NCBI GenBank assembly: GCA_013152205.1
Contig: JAADGV010000032.1
Coordinates: 62,001-126,000 of the forward strand
Source: Planctomycetota bacterium
Lineage (GTDB): Bacteria; Planctomycetota; Planctomycetia; Pirellulales; Lacipirellulaceae
Direction of reading: 5' to 3'
Length of the DNA: 64,000 nucleotides
Positions 9,209 to 19,126 of the stretch are shown here, piece after piece (the stretch's first letter is position 1; the number at the start of each line of letters is the position of its first letter). The notes beneath the pieces are model-generated. The model was not told the origin of the DNA. It saw only the letters and a program-made list of their open reading frames with translations, and made no database searches. Both the position numbers and the translations under genes were made by a program.

Positions 9209-10543
9209 ATGAAAGACCCTCAAGAAACAATCGCTACAACTTTCGACGGAGCAGCGGTGACTGATAAAACAAGCCGCCCTACGGCCGTGCTCGTTGCATT
9301 TATTTTCAGCTTGGCCGCGTTCCAAGGCTTTACGATAAATCTCATGCCGCTGCTTTTCGATACGATTGATCGAGCTTTCGATCTGAATCTTCGTCAAGAA
9401 GGGCAGTTGCAGTCATTTTCTCTCATCGGGGCGATCTTCGGGCTATCGATGTCGGGTTACGTAACCGAAATCGTACGAGCCAAACGCTCGGGAATGCTTG
9501 CGCTATTTGTGATCGGCCTTGGATCGCTGTTGCTTGGCTTCGCGACGACCTATACCCAGGTGCTCCTTGCCGCCATCGTGATAGGCATGGGAGATATGTG
9601 GGTTATAGCCGTTTACAGCGCCGTCATCACGAAATTCTTCCCCGAAAATCGCCAGCGAATGTTCATGTGGACATTGGCAGCCTTTGCCGGGAGTGCGGCT
9701 GTCGGAAACACATTATTCGGCTTTCTTTTGGACAGTGTCTCTCCGTGGCAGTGGATCTTTATCGGCTTTGGCGTACTGACATGGCTCTGGCTTGTCCTGC
9801 TGATGTTGATTGCCGGTCGACGACTGGACGTGATCGGAAAGCCTGCTCGAACAAGCGGCACAAGCACCACTACCGATTTGGCAAGATCTGCATCGGTTCT
9901 CGCTACAGTAAGGCAATTTCTATTCAGCGGGATTTTTAACCGCGGTACGTTTTGGATGCTCGGCTTCCTCGTCGTGCTCGACAACCTCGTGGCCGGGAAT
10001 ATGGTAGCTTGGACGGCACGGTATTTCCAATTGGAGTACGCCGTCGGGAATAAGATTGCTGGGTCCGTTCTTGGCTCGGTAGCCGCTGGAGTCTTCGTTG
10101 GTCGTCTTGTGTTGGGCACGTTTATTAGCGGGAGGTTTTCCGACCGAGTCGTCCTAGGAACCTGCTACGGACTCGGCCTTCTTATGTACGTTCTTGTTCT
10201 GGCTATCCCAAACTATCAGGTTGGCATGGCGCTAATGTTTCTTGCCGGAGCTTTTATCGCAGCCCAAGCACCGACCATGTACTCTTTAGCCTCGGAAAAA
10301 TTTGGCGATCGCGCCGCGACTGCCATCCCGCTGATGGATGCGGTCGGAGCCCTGGGTGGATTAGGTGGACCAGTCCTCATTGGAGCCTTAGCTGACGAGT
10401 CGGATTTGGCAACCGTCCTTTGGATCATCCCCGCTTTGGGAGCTTTTTTCGTTGCAATCGTATTTACTTGGGAGTGGATCGATCGACGGCCAGCGCAGGA
10501 AAAATCCATACCGATCGCACCACTAGTCTTGGATGAACCATAA
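9209..10543 (+). CDS. MFS transporter
   Basis: 12-TM-like hydrophobic pattern; ATG at 9209 preferred over the ORF start at 9167. Confidence 0.88.
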   Translation: MKDPQETIATTFDGAAVTDKTSRPTAVLVAFIFSLAAFQGFTINLMPLLFDTIDRAFDLNLRQEGQLQSFSLIGAIFGLSMSGYVTEIVRAKRSGMLALFVIGLGSLLLGFATTYTQVLLAAIVIGMGDMWVIAVYSAVITKFFPENRQRMFMWTLAAFAGSAAVGNTLFGFLLDSVSPWQWIFIGFGVLTWLWLVLLMLIAGRRLDVIGKPARTSGTSTTTDLARSASVLATVRQFLFSGIFNRGTFWMLGFLVVLDNLVAGNMVAWTARYFQLEYAVGNKIAGSVLGSVAAGVFVGRLVLGTFISGRFSDRVVLGTCYGLGLLMYVLVLAIPNYQVGMALMFLAGAFIAAQAPTMYSLASEKFGDRAATAIPLMDAVGALGGLGGPVLIGALADESDLATVLWIIPALGAFFVAIVFTWEWIDRRPAQEKSIPIAPLVLDEP

Positions 10544-10605
10544 CTATTGATTGATCCTTGCACAGCTAACGATCCAATGACAAAAACGAACAAAAAGAGT
10601 TAGAC

Positions 10606-11451
10606 ATGGCAAAATCGCCCATTGAGCTACACGACGTAAAGACGAAACGGTCTACCGTTTCGCCGGGGCGCCAACTGAAAGGCCGCCTGCGAGCCGGCGA
10701 AGTACTCCTCGGTGGGATGATTGCCGAATACGTGCGTCCCTCGCTGGTGAAATTGTACTGCCATGCTGGGTTCGATTTCGTTTTCCTTGAATATGAGCAC
10801 GGGTTTTTCAACCCGGCTGATCTGGTGGATGTCGTCCTGTGCGCACGGGATAATGGCCTGCCCGTGATCGCCAAGACGCCCCAACTGGAGCGTGCCGAAG
10901 TGGCAAAACTGTTGGACTGTGGCGTGGTCGGCATCCAACTGCCGCGGACCGAGACGCGGACCGAGGTGGAGACGTTACTCAGTTATCTGAAGTTTCCTCC
11001 GTATGGCACACGAGCTGTTGCGCCTAGTTTGGGCAACAGCAGCTACCTTCCGACGGGCGACTGGAAATCGTGGACGGCCGACCAAGACGAAGAGACAACC
11101 CTAGTCGTCCACATCGAAACCCGAGTTGGCTATGAAAACGCGGAGGAGATCATTAGCACGCCGGGTGTCGATATGGTCTATTTCGGAGCAGGCGATTTTT
11201 CTATCGAAATGGGCCAGCCAGGCCAGTACGACCATCCAGACATCCTCGGTCCGCAAGAAGAAATTCTGAGGCTCTGCCAAAAAAACAAAGTGTCGTTCGG
11301 CATGACGGCCTCCGGCGTCGAAACCGCCGGGCAGTGGATCGACAAAGGAGCACAATTCTTCGAAATCACCAATGAATTATCTTTGATATTTCAAGGCGCT
11401 TCCAAGGTAGTGCGTGACTACCGTGAATTCAGTAATAAACAAAGCATGTAG
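10606..11451 (+). CDS. HpcH/HpaI aldolase family protein (paralogue 1)
   Basis: FDFVFLEYEHGFFNPADL, GVVGIQLPRTET, VVHIETRVGYENAEEIIS. Confidence 0.88.
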   Translation: MAKSPIELHDVKTKRSTVSPGRQLKGRLRAGEVLLGGMIAEYVRPSLVKLYCHAGFDFVFLEYEHGFFNPADLVDVVLCARDNGLPVIAKTPQLERAEVAKLLDCGVVGIQLPRTETRTEVETLLSYLKFPPYGTRAVAPSLGNSSYLPTGDWKSWTADQDEETTLVVHIETRVGYENAEEIISTPGVDMVYFGAGDFSIEMGQPGQYDHPDILGPQEEILRLCQKNKVSFGMTASGVETAGQWIDKGAQFFEITNELSLIFQGASKVVRDYREFSNKQSM

Positions 11452-11528
11452 AGTTGACATCCGACCCCAGATTCGACAGATTCTCGCATAACGGCAATAC
11501 GAAAAACATCTCCTCAGGAGCAATCACC

Positions 11529-12341
11529 ATGTGGAACTCTCAACAACTGGATCAATATCGCGAGCAAGGCTTTCTTGCCCAGCCCGGGTTGCTCACCCAA
11601 GACGAATTGTCGTCGCTCCAGACAGCGGCCAATGATCTTGTTTCGCGCTACGAAGAGATGGTCGAGCTAGTAGGCGATGACGAGGACAACGGCGTCCATT
11701 ACGTGAAAGAAAACAACGGCGCTGTGCGCTCGCTGTTTGCCGCACACCAGCGCATCGAGGCATTTCGACAGGCGATCCGGTTACCCAAAATCGCGGGTCC
11801 CCTAAAGCAGATCTTCGACAACGATGCCTATGTGTTTCACAGTAAGGTGAATGTAAAGGACGCCTTCCAAGGAACCGTCTGGCTCTGGCACCAAGACTAC
11901 GGATATTGGCAGTACGACGGAGTTGACGACCGCATGGCATCGGTGTTAATCATGCTCGACAAAACCACCATCCACGGTGGCTGTCTTTTGTTTGTTCCCG
12001 GTTCACACCAATGGGGCGTACTCGAACATGAGAGTGATGAAGCAACAACCAGCTACAAGCAGTGGTGCGTAACCAAGCCAGCACTCCTAGAGCGAATTCA
12101 GGACGACAGAGTTTATGTTCCAATCGTGGGCGAGCCGGGCGACGTGTTCTTCTTTGATTGTAAAATCTTGCACGGATCAGGGCACAATATGTCGCCCGCT
12201 TCTCGCAAGAGTCTGATCTTCGCTTGTGCTGATGTGGATAACCAACCAAAGGTTGTAGAAAATCCTCGACCCGACTGGGTCGTAGCACGCCAGTTCGAAC
12301 CGTTTACTAACGACATCCAGTTGGAACCGACCGAGAGCTAA
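11529..12341 (+). CDS. Phytanoyl-CoA dioxygenase (PhyH) family protein
   Basis: WLWHQDYGYWQYDG, MLDKTTIHGGCLLFVPGSHQWG, CKILHGSGHNMSPASRKSLIF (Fe(II)/2OG ligand motifs). Confidence 0.9.
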   Translation: MWNSQQLDQYREQGFLAQPGLLTQDELSSLQTAANDLVSRYEEMVELVGDDEDNGVHYVKENNGAVRSLFAAHQRIEAFRQAIRLPKIAGPLKQIFDNDAYVFHSKVNVKDAFQGTVWLWHQDYGYWQYDGVDDRMASVLIMLDKTTIHGGCLLFVPGSHQWGVLEHESDEATTSYKQWCVTKPALLERIQDDRVYVPIVGEPGDVFFFDCKILHGSGHNMSPASRKSLIFACADVDNQPKVVENPRPDWVVARQFEPFTNDIQLEPTES

Positions 12342-12446
12342 AAGAAACGCCGATTGTCGTAAATCGAACGTGTTGTTGCTCTTACTACCCGATCGGTCCA
12401 CAAATTGTTCGTGACAGCTACCTAGCAACAAAGAACAGGATTTTGC

Positions 12447-13214
12447 ATGTACCCCGCAGTCCAGCTCAAAGAAAAACTCACCCGATCCGAGCCAGTCTTA
12501 GGGATCCTAGTTATCGATCACCTCTGGCTGGAGTTAGTCGAAGTAGCGATCAACGCAGGCTTGGATTACCTGATCGTCGACACGGAACATCAATCGAGAA
12601 ACGGAGAATTTGTCGCAGAGGTATGTCGCCTTGGCCGGATGGCCAATTTCCCCATACTACTCCGACCTCAACGAACAGACACGGAGTCGATCAGTTTGGC
12701 GATGGATCTCGGGCCATGCGGCTTGCTTTTGCCGATGATCGAGTCAGCGGAACAACTTGATGGCGTTCGTGACGGTATTTATATGCCTCCACGCGGAAAA
12801 CGTCGTCCTGGCGGAGCCAGCAACCGTTGGGTGACAGAATTCGATTACGAAACCTTCAAGGCCCAGGTCGAAGACCATGTTGTCATTTTGCCACAGATCG
12901 AAGGTCTTCGTGGGCTTGAAAACGCCGCCGCGATCGCCGAACACGAAATTACCACGGCCTTGGCAGCTGGCCCTTTCGATCTTTCAGCCCAGTTAGGCGT
13001 TTGCGGTGACAGCAGCCATGCGAAACTGCAGGCAGCACTTGCTCAGATTCGAGAAGCCGCTAGGCAGGCCGGAAAACCTGCCTGGATGATCGGTAACGCT
13101 GAAGAATTGGCCCGCCAGGGTTACCATTTTATCTGTATGGGTGAACCAACCGCTATGTTAGAGATAGCTCTCAAAAATAAGGTTTCCCAGGTGCGAGAAG
13201 CCGAAATTCAGTAA
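12447..13214 (+). CDS. HpcH/HpaI aldolase family protein (paralogue 2)
   Basis: LDYLIVDTEHQSRN, GPCGLLLPMIESAEQL, PQIEGLRGLENAAAI. Confidence 0.85.
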   Translation: MYPAVQLKEKLTRSEPVLGILVIDHLWLELVEVAINAGLDYLIVDTEHQSRNGEFVAEVCRLGRMANFPILLRPQRTDTESISLAMDLGPCGLLLPMIESAEQLDGVRDGIYMPPRGKRRPGGASNRWVTEFDYETFKAQVEDHVVILPQIEGLRGLENAAAIAEHEITTALAAGPFDLSAQLGVCGDSSHAKLQAALAQIREAARQAGKPAWMIGNAEELARQGYHFICMGEPTAMLEIALKNKVSQVREAEIQ

Positions 13215-13242
13215 GCGGATTCTCAAGGCAGTAGACAGCCGT

Positions 13243-14349
13243 ATGAAAATCGTTGACGTCAAGATTCACAAGTTGATTGTTCCGATGAAACCGGACACTG
13301 TGCATTCGGCGGGTATGGAGGACAAGCTCTGCGCTCCTGATCCGGTTACCGGGCGCAGCTTGAATTTTTGGGACTTTCCCAAATGGATCATCGAACTGGT
13401 GGCCAACGATGGGTCAGTCGGGTTAGGTGAACCGCGGCGCGGCGACCTCTACGAGCCGCTCAGGCAATATGCCGATTTGATTATCGGAAAAACATTGCTT
13501 GAATTGCCGATCGGAAATTTGCCGTTGCCGCACGGTGATGACTACGAGTCGTACATCATCTACGAAGCCTTCGAAATGGCTTGGTTCGATCTACTGGGAA
13601 AACACCTAGGCGTTCCGGTCTGGCATCTGCTGGGCGGCAAGTTGATCAATCGTGTGCCGATCGATTACTGGATGGGCCGGGCTGATCCAGACGAAACGGC
13701 TCGGCGAACACGCAAGGCTCAGGAGCTTGGCTTTCACGGCGTTAAGATGAAGTGCAAGCTGGGCGATCCGATTGTCGAACGTGTGAGGGCGGTCCGTGAC
13801 GTAGCACCCGAGTTTTCGATCGTCTTGGACCCCAACGAACGTTTTGAGAATCTGGAAGGGACCATTGAAGTTTCAAAATCGTTGAAAGGTTTTGAGTGTG
13901 TGACGTTTGAGAGTCCTGTGCCACAGCACCGATTAGATTGGTACGCCGAGCTTCGAAAAACAATCCCGCAGAAGATTGCCCTCCACCTCAACTGCTTGAA
14001 CGACCTGGTAGCAGCTTTGCGAGCCGACGCGGCCGACTACTACAACCTGCTCGGGCCGCTCAAAGAATTTACCGAATGGGCAAAAGTAGCTCAGACCGCT
14101 GGCCATCCCACATGGCGCGGTACGGGGATGGACCTAGGCGTACGCGACATGAGCAGCGTCCACGCAGCGGCCGCAGCTGGCTGCAAGCTGCCATGCGATA
14201 TCATCGGCCACCTGTTCCGCGAGGATGATCTGATCACGCGGCCGATCGAAATGGTCGACGGCGCCATCGTTGTGTCCAATGCGCCCGGTCTAGGCATCGA
14301 ACTCGACACCGATGCTCTAGAAAAGTACCGTGTGCCGGTTGAAGCATGA
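13243..14349 (+). CDS. Mandelate racemase/muconate-lactonizing enzyme (enolase superfamily) protein
   Basis: FDLLGKHLGVPVWHLLGGK, GFHGVKMKCKLG, FSIVLDPNERF. Confidence 0.9.
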   Translation: MKIVDVKIHKLIVPMKPDTVHSAGMEDKLCAPDPVTGRSLNFWDFPKWIIELVANDGSVGLGEPRRGDLYEPLRQYADLIIGKTLLELPIGNLPLPHGDDYESYIIYEAFEMAWFDLLGKHLGVPVWHLLGGKLINRVPIDYWMGRADPDETARRTRKAQELGFHGVKMKCKLGDPIVERVRAVRDVAPEFSIVLDPNERFENLEGTIEVSKSLKGFECVTFESPVPQHRLDWYAELRKTIPQKIALHLNCLNDLVAALRADAADYYNLLGPLKEFTEWAKVAQTAGHPTWRGTGMDLGVRDMSSVHAAAAAGCKLPCDIIGHLFREDDLITRPIEMVDGAIVVSNAPGLGIELDTDALEKYRVPVEA

Positions 14350-14411
14350 CGCACGGCCTCGTTTTAATATTCGACAGTTTCTGTCCTCGACAAATCATCC
14401 CGAGCGGCCAG

Positions 14412-14866
14412 TTACTGGACATCTTTCCAATAGCTCTCGATCAATTCTTGGATCGACTCGACAGCGGCCCTAAGAATGAGCTGCCCTTTTTCGGCCGAAG
14501 CGAGCGATGGTTTGTCGTACACGCCGTTTTGAGATAGCTCGTGATACGGACGATAGCTGGAGGCCAGACCGTTTAACATATCGAACCACATCGATTCTAC
14601 GCGGACGGATGCCACCGTCCTCTGCCTGAGCCACGTCAACTAATTCTGGCGCGATTTGGAGTATGATGCTCGTTTTTAATTCACAGGCATGTCCCGTTGA
14701 AAGCACTCCACCTTCGTTAATCGACTGGTTTTGTGGGCTCGAAATGGTCCACCAGTTGGCGATCAGACATTCGACGTCCGGATCAAGCTGGCCGATCTGC
14801 TCTAACGAATCCACTTTGGGGTCAAGTGACTCTCGCTCGAGGATGGACCGTCCATTGCTTGGGCGT
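14412..14866 (-). pseudogene. 5'-truncated, frameshifted creatininase-family remnant
   Basis: Two minus-strand frames carry consecutive creatininase-like parts: ...ANWWTI...STGHACELKTSIILQIAPELVDV (upstream frame) then SMWFDMLNGLASSYRPYHELSQNGVYDKPSLASAEKGQLILRAAVESIQELIESYWK (downstream frame); an in-frame stop lies upstream near 14868. Confidence 0.65.
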
Positions 14867-15120
14867 TAGTTGTTTGTTTTGGCGTGGCCGCCAACGCTAA
14901 CTTTTTATTGATGTGTGTATCAGAAACATTGAGATTCTGGTAGGGATTTTCTCATCGGTATCCACTATAACTCACGAAAGAACTACCTTTTTCTGTGCCT
15001 GAGGCCGTTTGTCCCTCGTAGCAGCGTGGCCGCCGTCGCTAACGATTGCAGCTCGGGACACCGTGTTTTGCAGAATTGTAAATTCAGTAGCCATTTGAAT
15101 TATCAGAAGAACTAATCCTT

Positions 15121-16185
15121 ATGCCCTCGATTCAGGTTGTTAGAACGGGTCTTATTGACGAGCGCGACTCGGCATTTCCTCAGACAGTGCAACTGCCCGA
15201 CGGCGATTTGCTTTGCTCATTCAGTGTTGGTGGCGGTGCCGAAGTGACGGGGGGAACCGATTGGGCACGGTCGGTTGACGGGGGAGAAACTTGGACGCTT
15301 GAAGGTACCCTTCTGGCGGCCAATACGAAAAAAGGTTGGGCGAACTTTCTGAAGCTGTCGTTGTCGCCAGATGGCGAAACGATTTATGCCTATGGGGCAG
15401 AAATCGATGCGGATATCACCAAACAATTCGGCGATCGAGACGCGAGAGCAATCCTCTGTAAGTCGACCGATGGTGGGCGCAGGTGGACGTCGCCAAAATT
15501 AGTCGACCTGGGTATTGATTGTTCGTTGGAAATTTCGTTTGCCGTGTTAGCGCACAGTACCGGTCGGCTGCTTGCCCCTGGGGCCACGCTCGCTGACAAG
15601 CAGAAATTGGGCGAGCGAGTTGTTGTTGCTATTTCGGATGATGGTGGCGAGACATGGCCCCAGCACAGCACGGTCTTCTATGATCCGGAAGGGAAAAAAG
15701 CTTTCTTCGAGCACAAGTTTGCCGAGCTACCCGACGGCAACCTGCTTGCGACTGCTTGGACCGCTACGCTGGGGGACTATCGTGACCTTGAGAATAGCTA
15801 TGCGATTTCGCGAGATCGGGGGGCGACTTGGAGCCCTGCGCAATCAACGGGGATTCAAGGTCAAACGCTTTCGACACTTGCGTTGGGAGAAAACCGATTG
15901 CTCGTGCTCTATAACCGTCGCTATGGTAAACAAGCCGTTGTGATGTGTCTGGTGACGTTTGACACGGGGGAATGGACCGTCCATCACGAGGGGGTCATGT
16001 ACGATGCCCATGCTTCGCATGAGCGGGCCGAAGCAGCAGATTCTGGCATCGACGAATTCGACGCCTTTGCCTTTGGGTTTCCGACGGCGATCTCTTTGCA
16101 AGATGGTTCGATCTTGGCGACGCACTGGTGCCATGAGAACGAAAAGAGTGGTATTCGCTGGACGAAATTGCTTGTTGATTGGTAG
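15121..16185 (+). CDS. Sialidase/BNR-repeat (exo-alpha-sialidase-like) protein
   Basis: Asp-box motifs SVDGGETW, STDGGRRW, SDDGGETW, SRDRGATW. Confidence 0.88.
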   Translation: MPSIQVVRTGLIDERDSAFPQTVQLPDGDLLCSFSVGGGAEVTGGTDWARSVDGGETWTLEGTLLAANTKKGWANFLKLSLSPDGETIYAYGAEIDADITKQFGDRDARAILCKSTDGGRRWTSPKLVDLGIDCSLEISFAVLAHSTGRLLAPGATLADKQKLGERVVVAISDDGGETWPQHSTVFYDPEGKKAFFEHKFAELPDGNLLATAWTATLGDYRDLENSYAISRDRGATWSPAQSTGIQGQTLSTLALGENRLLVLYNRRYGKQAVVMCLVTFDTGEWTVHHEGVMYDAHASHERAEAADSGIDEFDAFAFGFPTAISLQDGSILATHWCHENEKSGIRWTKLLVDW

Positions 16186-16240
16186 TGCCAGCTGCTTTGG
16201 CATGGCCGCCAACGCTAACTTGCTCAAACTAAAAACAACC

Positions 16241-16374
16241 AACCACGAATCATACGAATAGCACGAATAATTTGGGTCTTGTCAGGCCCTAAATCAACCC
16301 AGTTCAGACGCATCTCGGGAGGGGGTTTTAGTAAATGCCGACCCTATTCGTGTAAATTCGCGTCATTCGTGGTT
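16241..16374. repeat. ~134-bp intergenic element with inverted arms made of ACGAAT words
   Basis: AACCACGAATCATACGAATAGCACGAATA (from 16241) vs reverse complement of right arm AACCACGAATGACGCGAATTTACACGAATAG (ends 16374). Confidence 0.75.
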
Positions 16375-16415
16375 CAACCCTTTTCACTTTGAGTAACTTG
16401 AATTCAGAATGTTGT

Positions 16416-18158
16416 TTACTGCTTATCAGGAGTCTTGCTTCTGGATAGTAGCCAACTGATGGTTGTGCCGACTCCTAGGTTGACCACGAGCGTAGCGGGG
16501 CCGATCCATTGGAAGCTGATTGGGTCGGCGGCTGATCGGACTTCGAGGTTGGTAACTGGGTCGATCGAGGTGACGATTTCGGTACCAAAGACAGCGGGGT
16601 CGATCTGAAATTGATCTGCTAACACTACCACGAGGGCTCCTGAGAAGGCCAAGATCAGCGCGACCACGATTCCGCAGATGGTTCCGATCCAAACCCCAAC
16701 GGGGCGGGCAAAGGGAACAAACAGCGCAAAGACAAACAGTGCAAAGAGAGGTGGTGTTAGCAAATTGACGGTCTTGCCCGTAACTGTTGTGATGTTTCCC
16801 TCGATGTATCGCATGTACGAACTGCTATAGATGACGATGAGTCCGATACTAAACGCCAAGAGACGAGCGGTAAGAACTTGACGGGCAGCGGTCGCGGGTC
16901 GACGACCGAAGCGATCGAGAAAGTCGGTCATCACTACGGCTGTGATCGAGTTGACGCCCGAATCGATACTCGACATGGCTGCTGCAAACATGGCTGCGAC
17001 GACAAGCCCCGAGATGCCAACGGGCAGTTCGTTAGCAATAAACCGAGGGAATAGATTGTCAGCACTCTCTTTTAGACTCATCCCCGCAGGAATGGCTTCG
17101 TGGTGAGCCGCGTAAAATCCCAACAGAGCTAAGCCTACCAACCCGAGTGTAATTTGAACGACCACCGAGACCGTCAGTTGAGTGGCCAAAGCTTGGCGAG
17201 CGGTTCTTAGATCGCTGGTGGCCATAAATCGTTGTACCGAGACTTGATCGCCACCAGCCGTACAGACATACCAGGTTAGTACGCTTAGGATCGAACCAAA
17301 AACCGAAATGCGTACTTTGGGGTCGAAGCTGAAAATCGGTTGGGTGTCCCAGTGCTCATGCCACTGGGTTGTGAACCATCCAAACCCGCCAAAGTCGAAG
17401 GTGATCATGGCAATGACCAACAGCGCCCCGCCGAAAAGCAGGATGGTTTGGATTAGGTCGGTAATTACCACCGCCCGTAGACCGCCGATCGAGGCATAGA
17501 AAACGGAGATCGACCCAGTGATCCAAACAATTTGGATTGTGTGATTCGTGTCTCCATACATCATGAACGACATTGCTTCGGAGGCTAGGTATATCAGCAG
17601 CGACATCCAGACAAGGCGCATGATCAAGAACATCACCGCGCCCAATAATCGGACGCTTAACCCGAGTCGAGCTTCTAGCAGCTCGTAGGCGCTGGTTACA
17701 CGTTGCTTCATGTAGATTGGCAACATCCAGTAGGCAACGATGAAATAAACCAGCGGCAGCGCCGCCATCGTGGCTAAATAGACGGGGCCTTTGCCAAGCA
17801 CTTCGCCAGGAATCGAGAGGTAGGTGATGGTGCTAAGCAACGTCGCAAAAAGCGAGATGCCGATGAGTACCGGAGGCATATTGCCGCTGCCGACAAAATA
17901 CTCTTTCGTGCTGCGTTGGCGACGGCCGAAATACCAGCCCAAGGCGACGGTCGAAAGCGCGTAAACGGCAATGATTGCCCAATCGACCGGTGCCAAACCG
18001 CTGACGGGAGCCTGGCTGACCGTGCTGCCATCGTCAGAATTGGCAAAAGCTACCTGGGGAGAGTGCAGGTTGCTGGTCAAAGCGGTCATCAGTAAAAGGT
18101 ACGCACCAATGCGGTGAATATGGCCGGTGCCGGATGTTTGCTCAAGACGCAGCTTCAT
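16416..18158 (-). CDS. Sodium:solute symporter (SSS) family transporter
   Basis: Multiple TM helices; YFGRRQRSTKEYFVGSGNMPPVLIGISLFATLLSTITYLSIPGEV. Confidence 0.92.
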   Translation of the reverse strand: MKLRLEQTSGTGHIHRIGAYLLLMTALTSNLHSPQVAFANSDDGSTVSQAPVSGLAPVDWAIIAVYALSTVALGWYFGRRQRSTKEYFVGSGNMPPVLIGISLFATLLSTITYLSIPGEVLGKGPVYLATMAALPLVYFIVAYWMLPIYMKQRVTSAYELLEARLGLSVRLLGAVMFLIMRLVWMSLLIYLASEAMSFMMYGDTNHTIQIVWITGSISVFYASIGGLRAVVITDLIQTILLFGGALLVIAMITFDFGGFGWFTTQWHEHWDTQPIFSFDPKVRISVFGSILSVLTWYVCTAGGDQVSVQRFMATSDLRTARQALATQLTVSVVVQITLGLVGLALLGFYAAHHEAIPAGMSLKESADNLFPRFIANELPVGISGLVVAAMFAAAMSSIDSGVNSITAVVMTDFLDRFGRRPATAARQVLTARLLAFSIGLIVIYSSSYMRYIEGNITTVTGKTVNLLTPPLFALFVFALFVPFARPVGVWIGTICGIVVALILAFSGALVVVLADQFQIDPAVFGTEIVTSIDPVTNLEVRSAADPISFQWIGPATLVVNLGVGTTISWLLSRSKTPDKQ

Positions 18159-18335
18159 GTCATTATTCTCTCTACAAACTCGCTAAATCTCGCGTCAGCC
18201 TACTTCTGGAAGAGGACACAGGTGCGTTATCATATAAGAATTCTGGACAGGAAGTAACGCCCCATTCCATGGGGACTCTTGTTTTTTTTCTAGCGTTCAA
18301 GAATTCATCAGCTAGGCAGATTTCTGCCGTTTGGA

Positions 18336-19124
18336 TTGAAGGGTACTACATTGAGATCAAGTAAGACGCTGAAGAAAATTCGTGCTAACGAATCGGTGCG
18401 AATGTGTGTGTTGGGGCACTATGTGCCTTCGTTTATTCGTCATGCGGCCCATTACGGTTTCGATTGTATTTGGCTGGACCTAGAACACCGTATGTTCACC
18501 GATCGCGAAGTCCAAGCAATATTGGCCTATTTCCATCTGGCTGATATCGACTGTATGTTGCGTCCGCCAACGCTGGAAAAATCTCGCCTTTATCGCTACT
18601 TGGAAGATGGGGCGACGGGGTTGATGATTCCTCATGTGTCGACTCCCGAGAAAGCGAAGATGTTGGTCGATGCGGTCAAGTTTCCGCCCATCGGCGACCG
18701 AGGTCTCGATGGTTCCGGGTTGGATGCAGACTACTTCGTAGGAAGCGACGTCGACGAGTACGTTTCTGCTGCCAACCGAGAGACGTTTTTGGTCGTACAG
18801 ATCGAAACTCAAGAGGCTGTTGAGAACGCCGAGGAGATTGCCAGCATCGAAGGAGTCGATGGCATGTTCGTCGGCCCCGGCGACTTGGGCATGCGTTACC
18901 GACGCGAAGGGGCTGGTCGATCGGTTGACGAGGCGATGGCAACCGTTGCAAAGGCCGCTGAAAAGCACGGCAAGGTTTGGGGATGTCCGGCCTCTAGCTT
19001 AGAGCGAATGAAGAAACTCCATGGCATGGGCGCGCGATTGTTGGCCCACGGCGGCGACTTTGAAGCCATGCTGAATATACTGAAGCAATCGGCGTCCCAC
19101 TTTGACGAGATGATAGGATCCTAA
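18336..19124 (+). CDS. HpcH/HpaI aldolase family protein (paralogue 3)
   Basis: FDCIWLDLEHRMFTD, GATGLMIPHVSTPEKAKMLVDAVKFPPIGDRGLDG, VDGMFVGPGDLGMR; TTG start likely. Confidence 0.9.
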   Translation: MKGTTLRSSKTLKKIRANESVRMCVLGHYVPSFIRHAAHYGFDCIWLDLEHRMFTDREVQAILAYFHLADIDCMLRPPTLEKSRLYRYLEDGATGLMIPHVSTPEKAKMLVDAVKFPPIGDRGLDGSGLDADYFVGSDVDEYVSAANRETFLVVQIETQEAVENAEEIASIEGVDGMFVGPGDLGMRYRREGAGRSVDEAMATVAKAAEKHGKVWGCPASSLERMKKLHGMGARLLAHGGDFEAMLNILKQSASHFDEMIGS

Positions 19125-19126
19125 CA

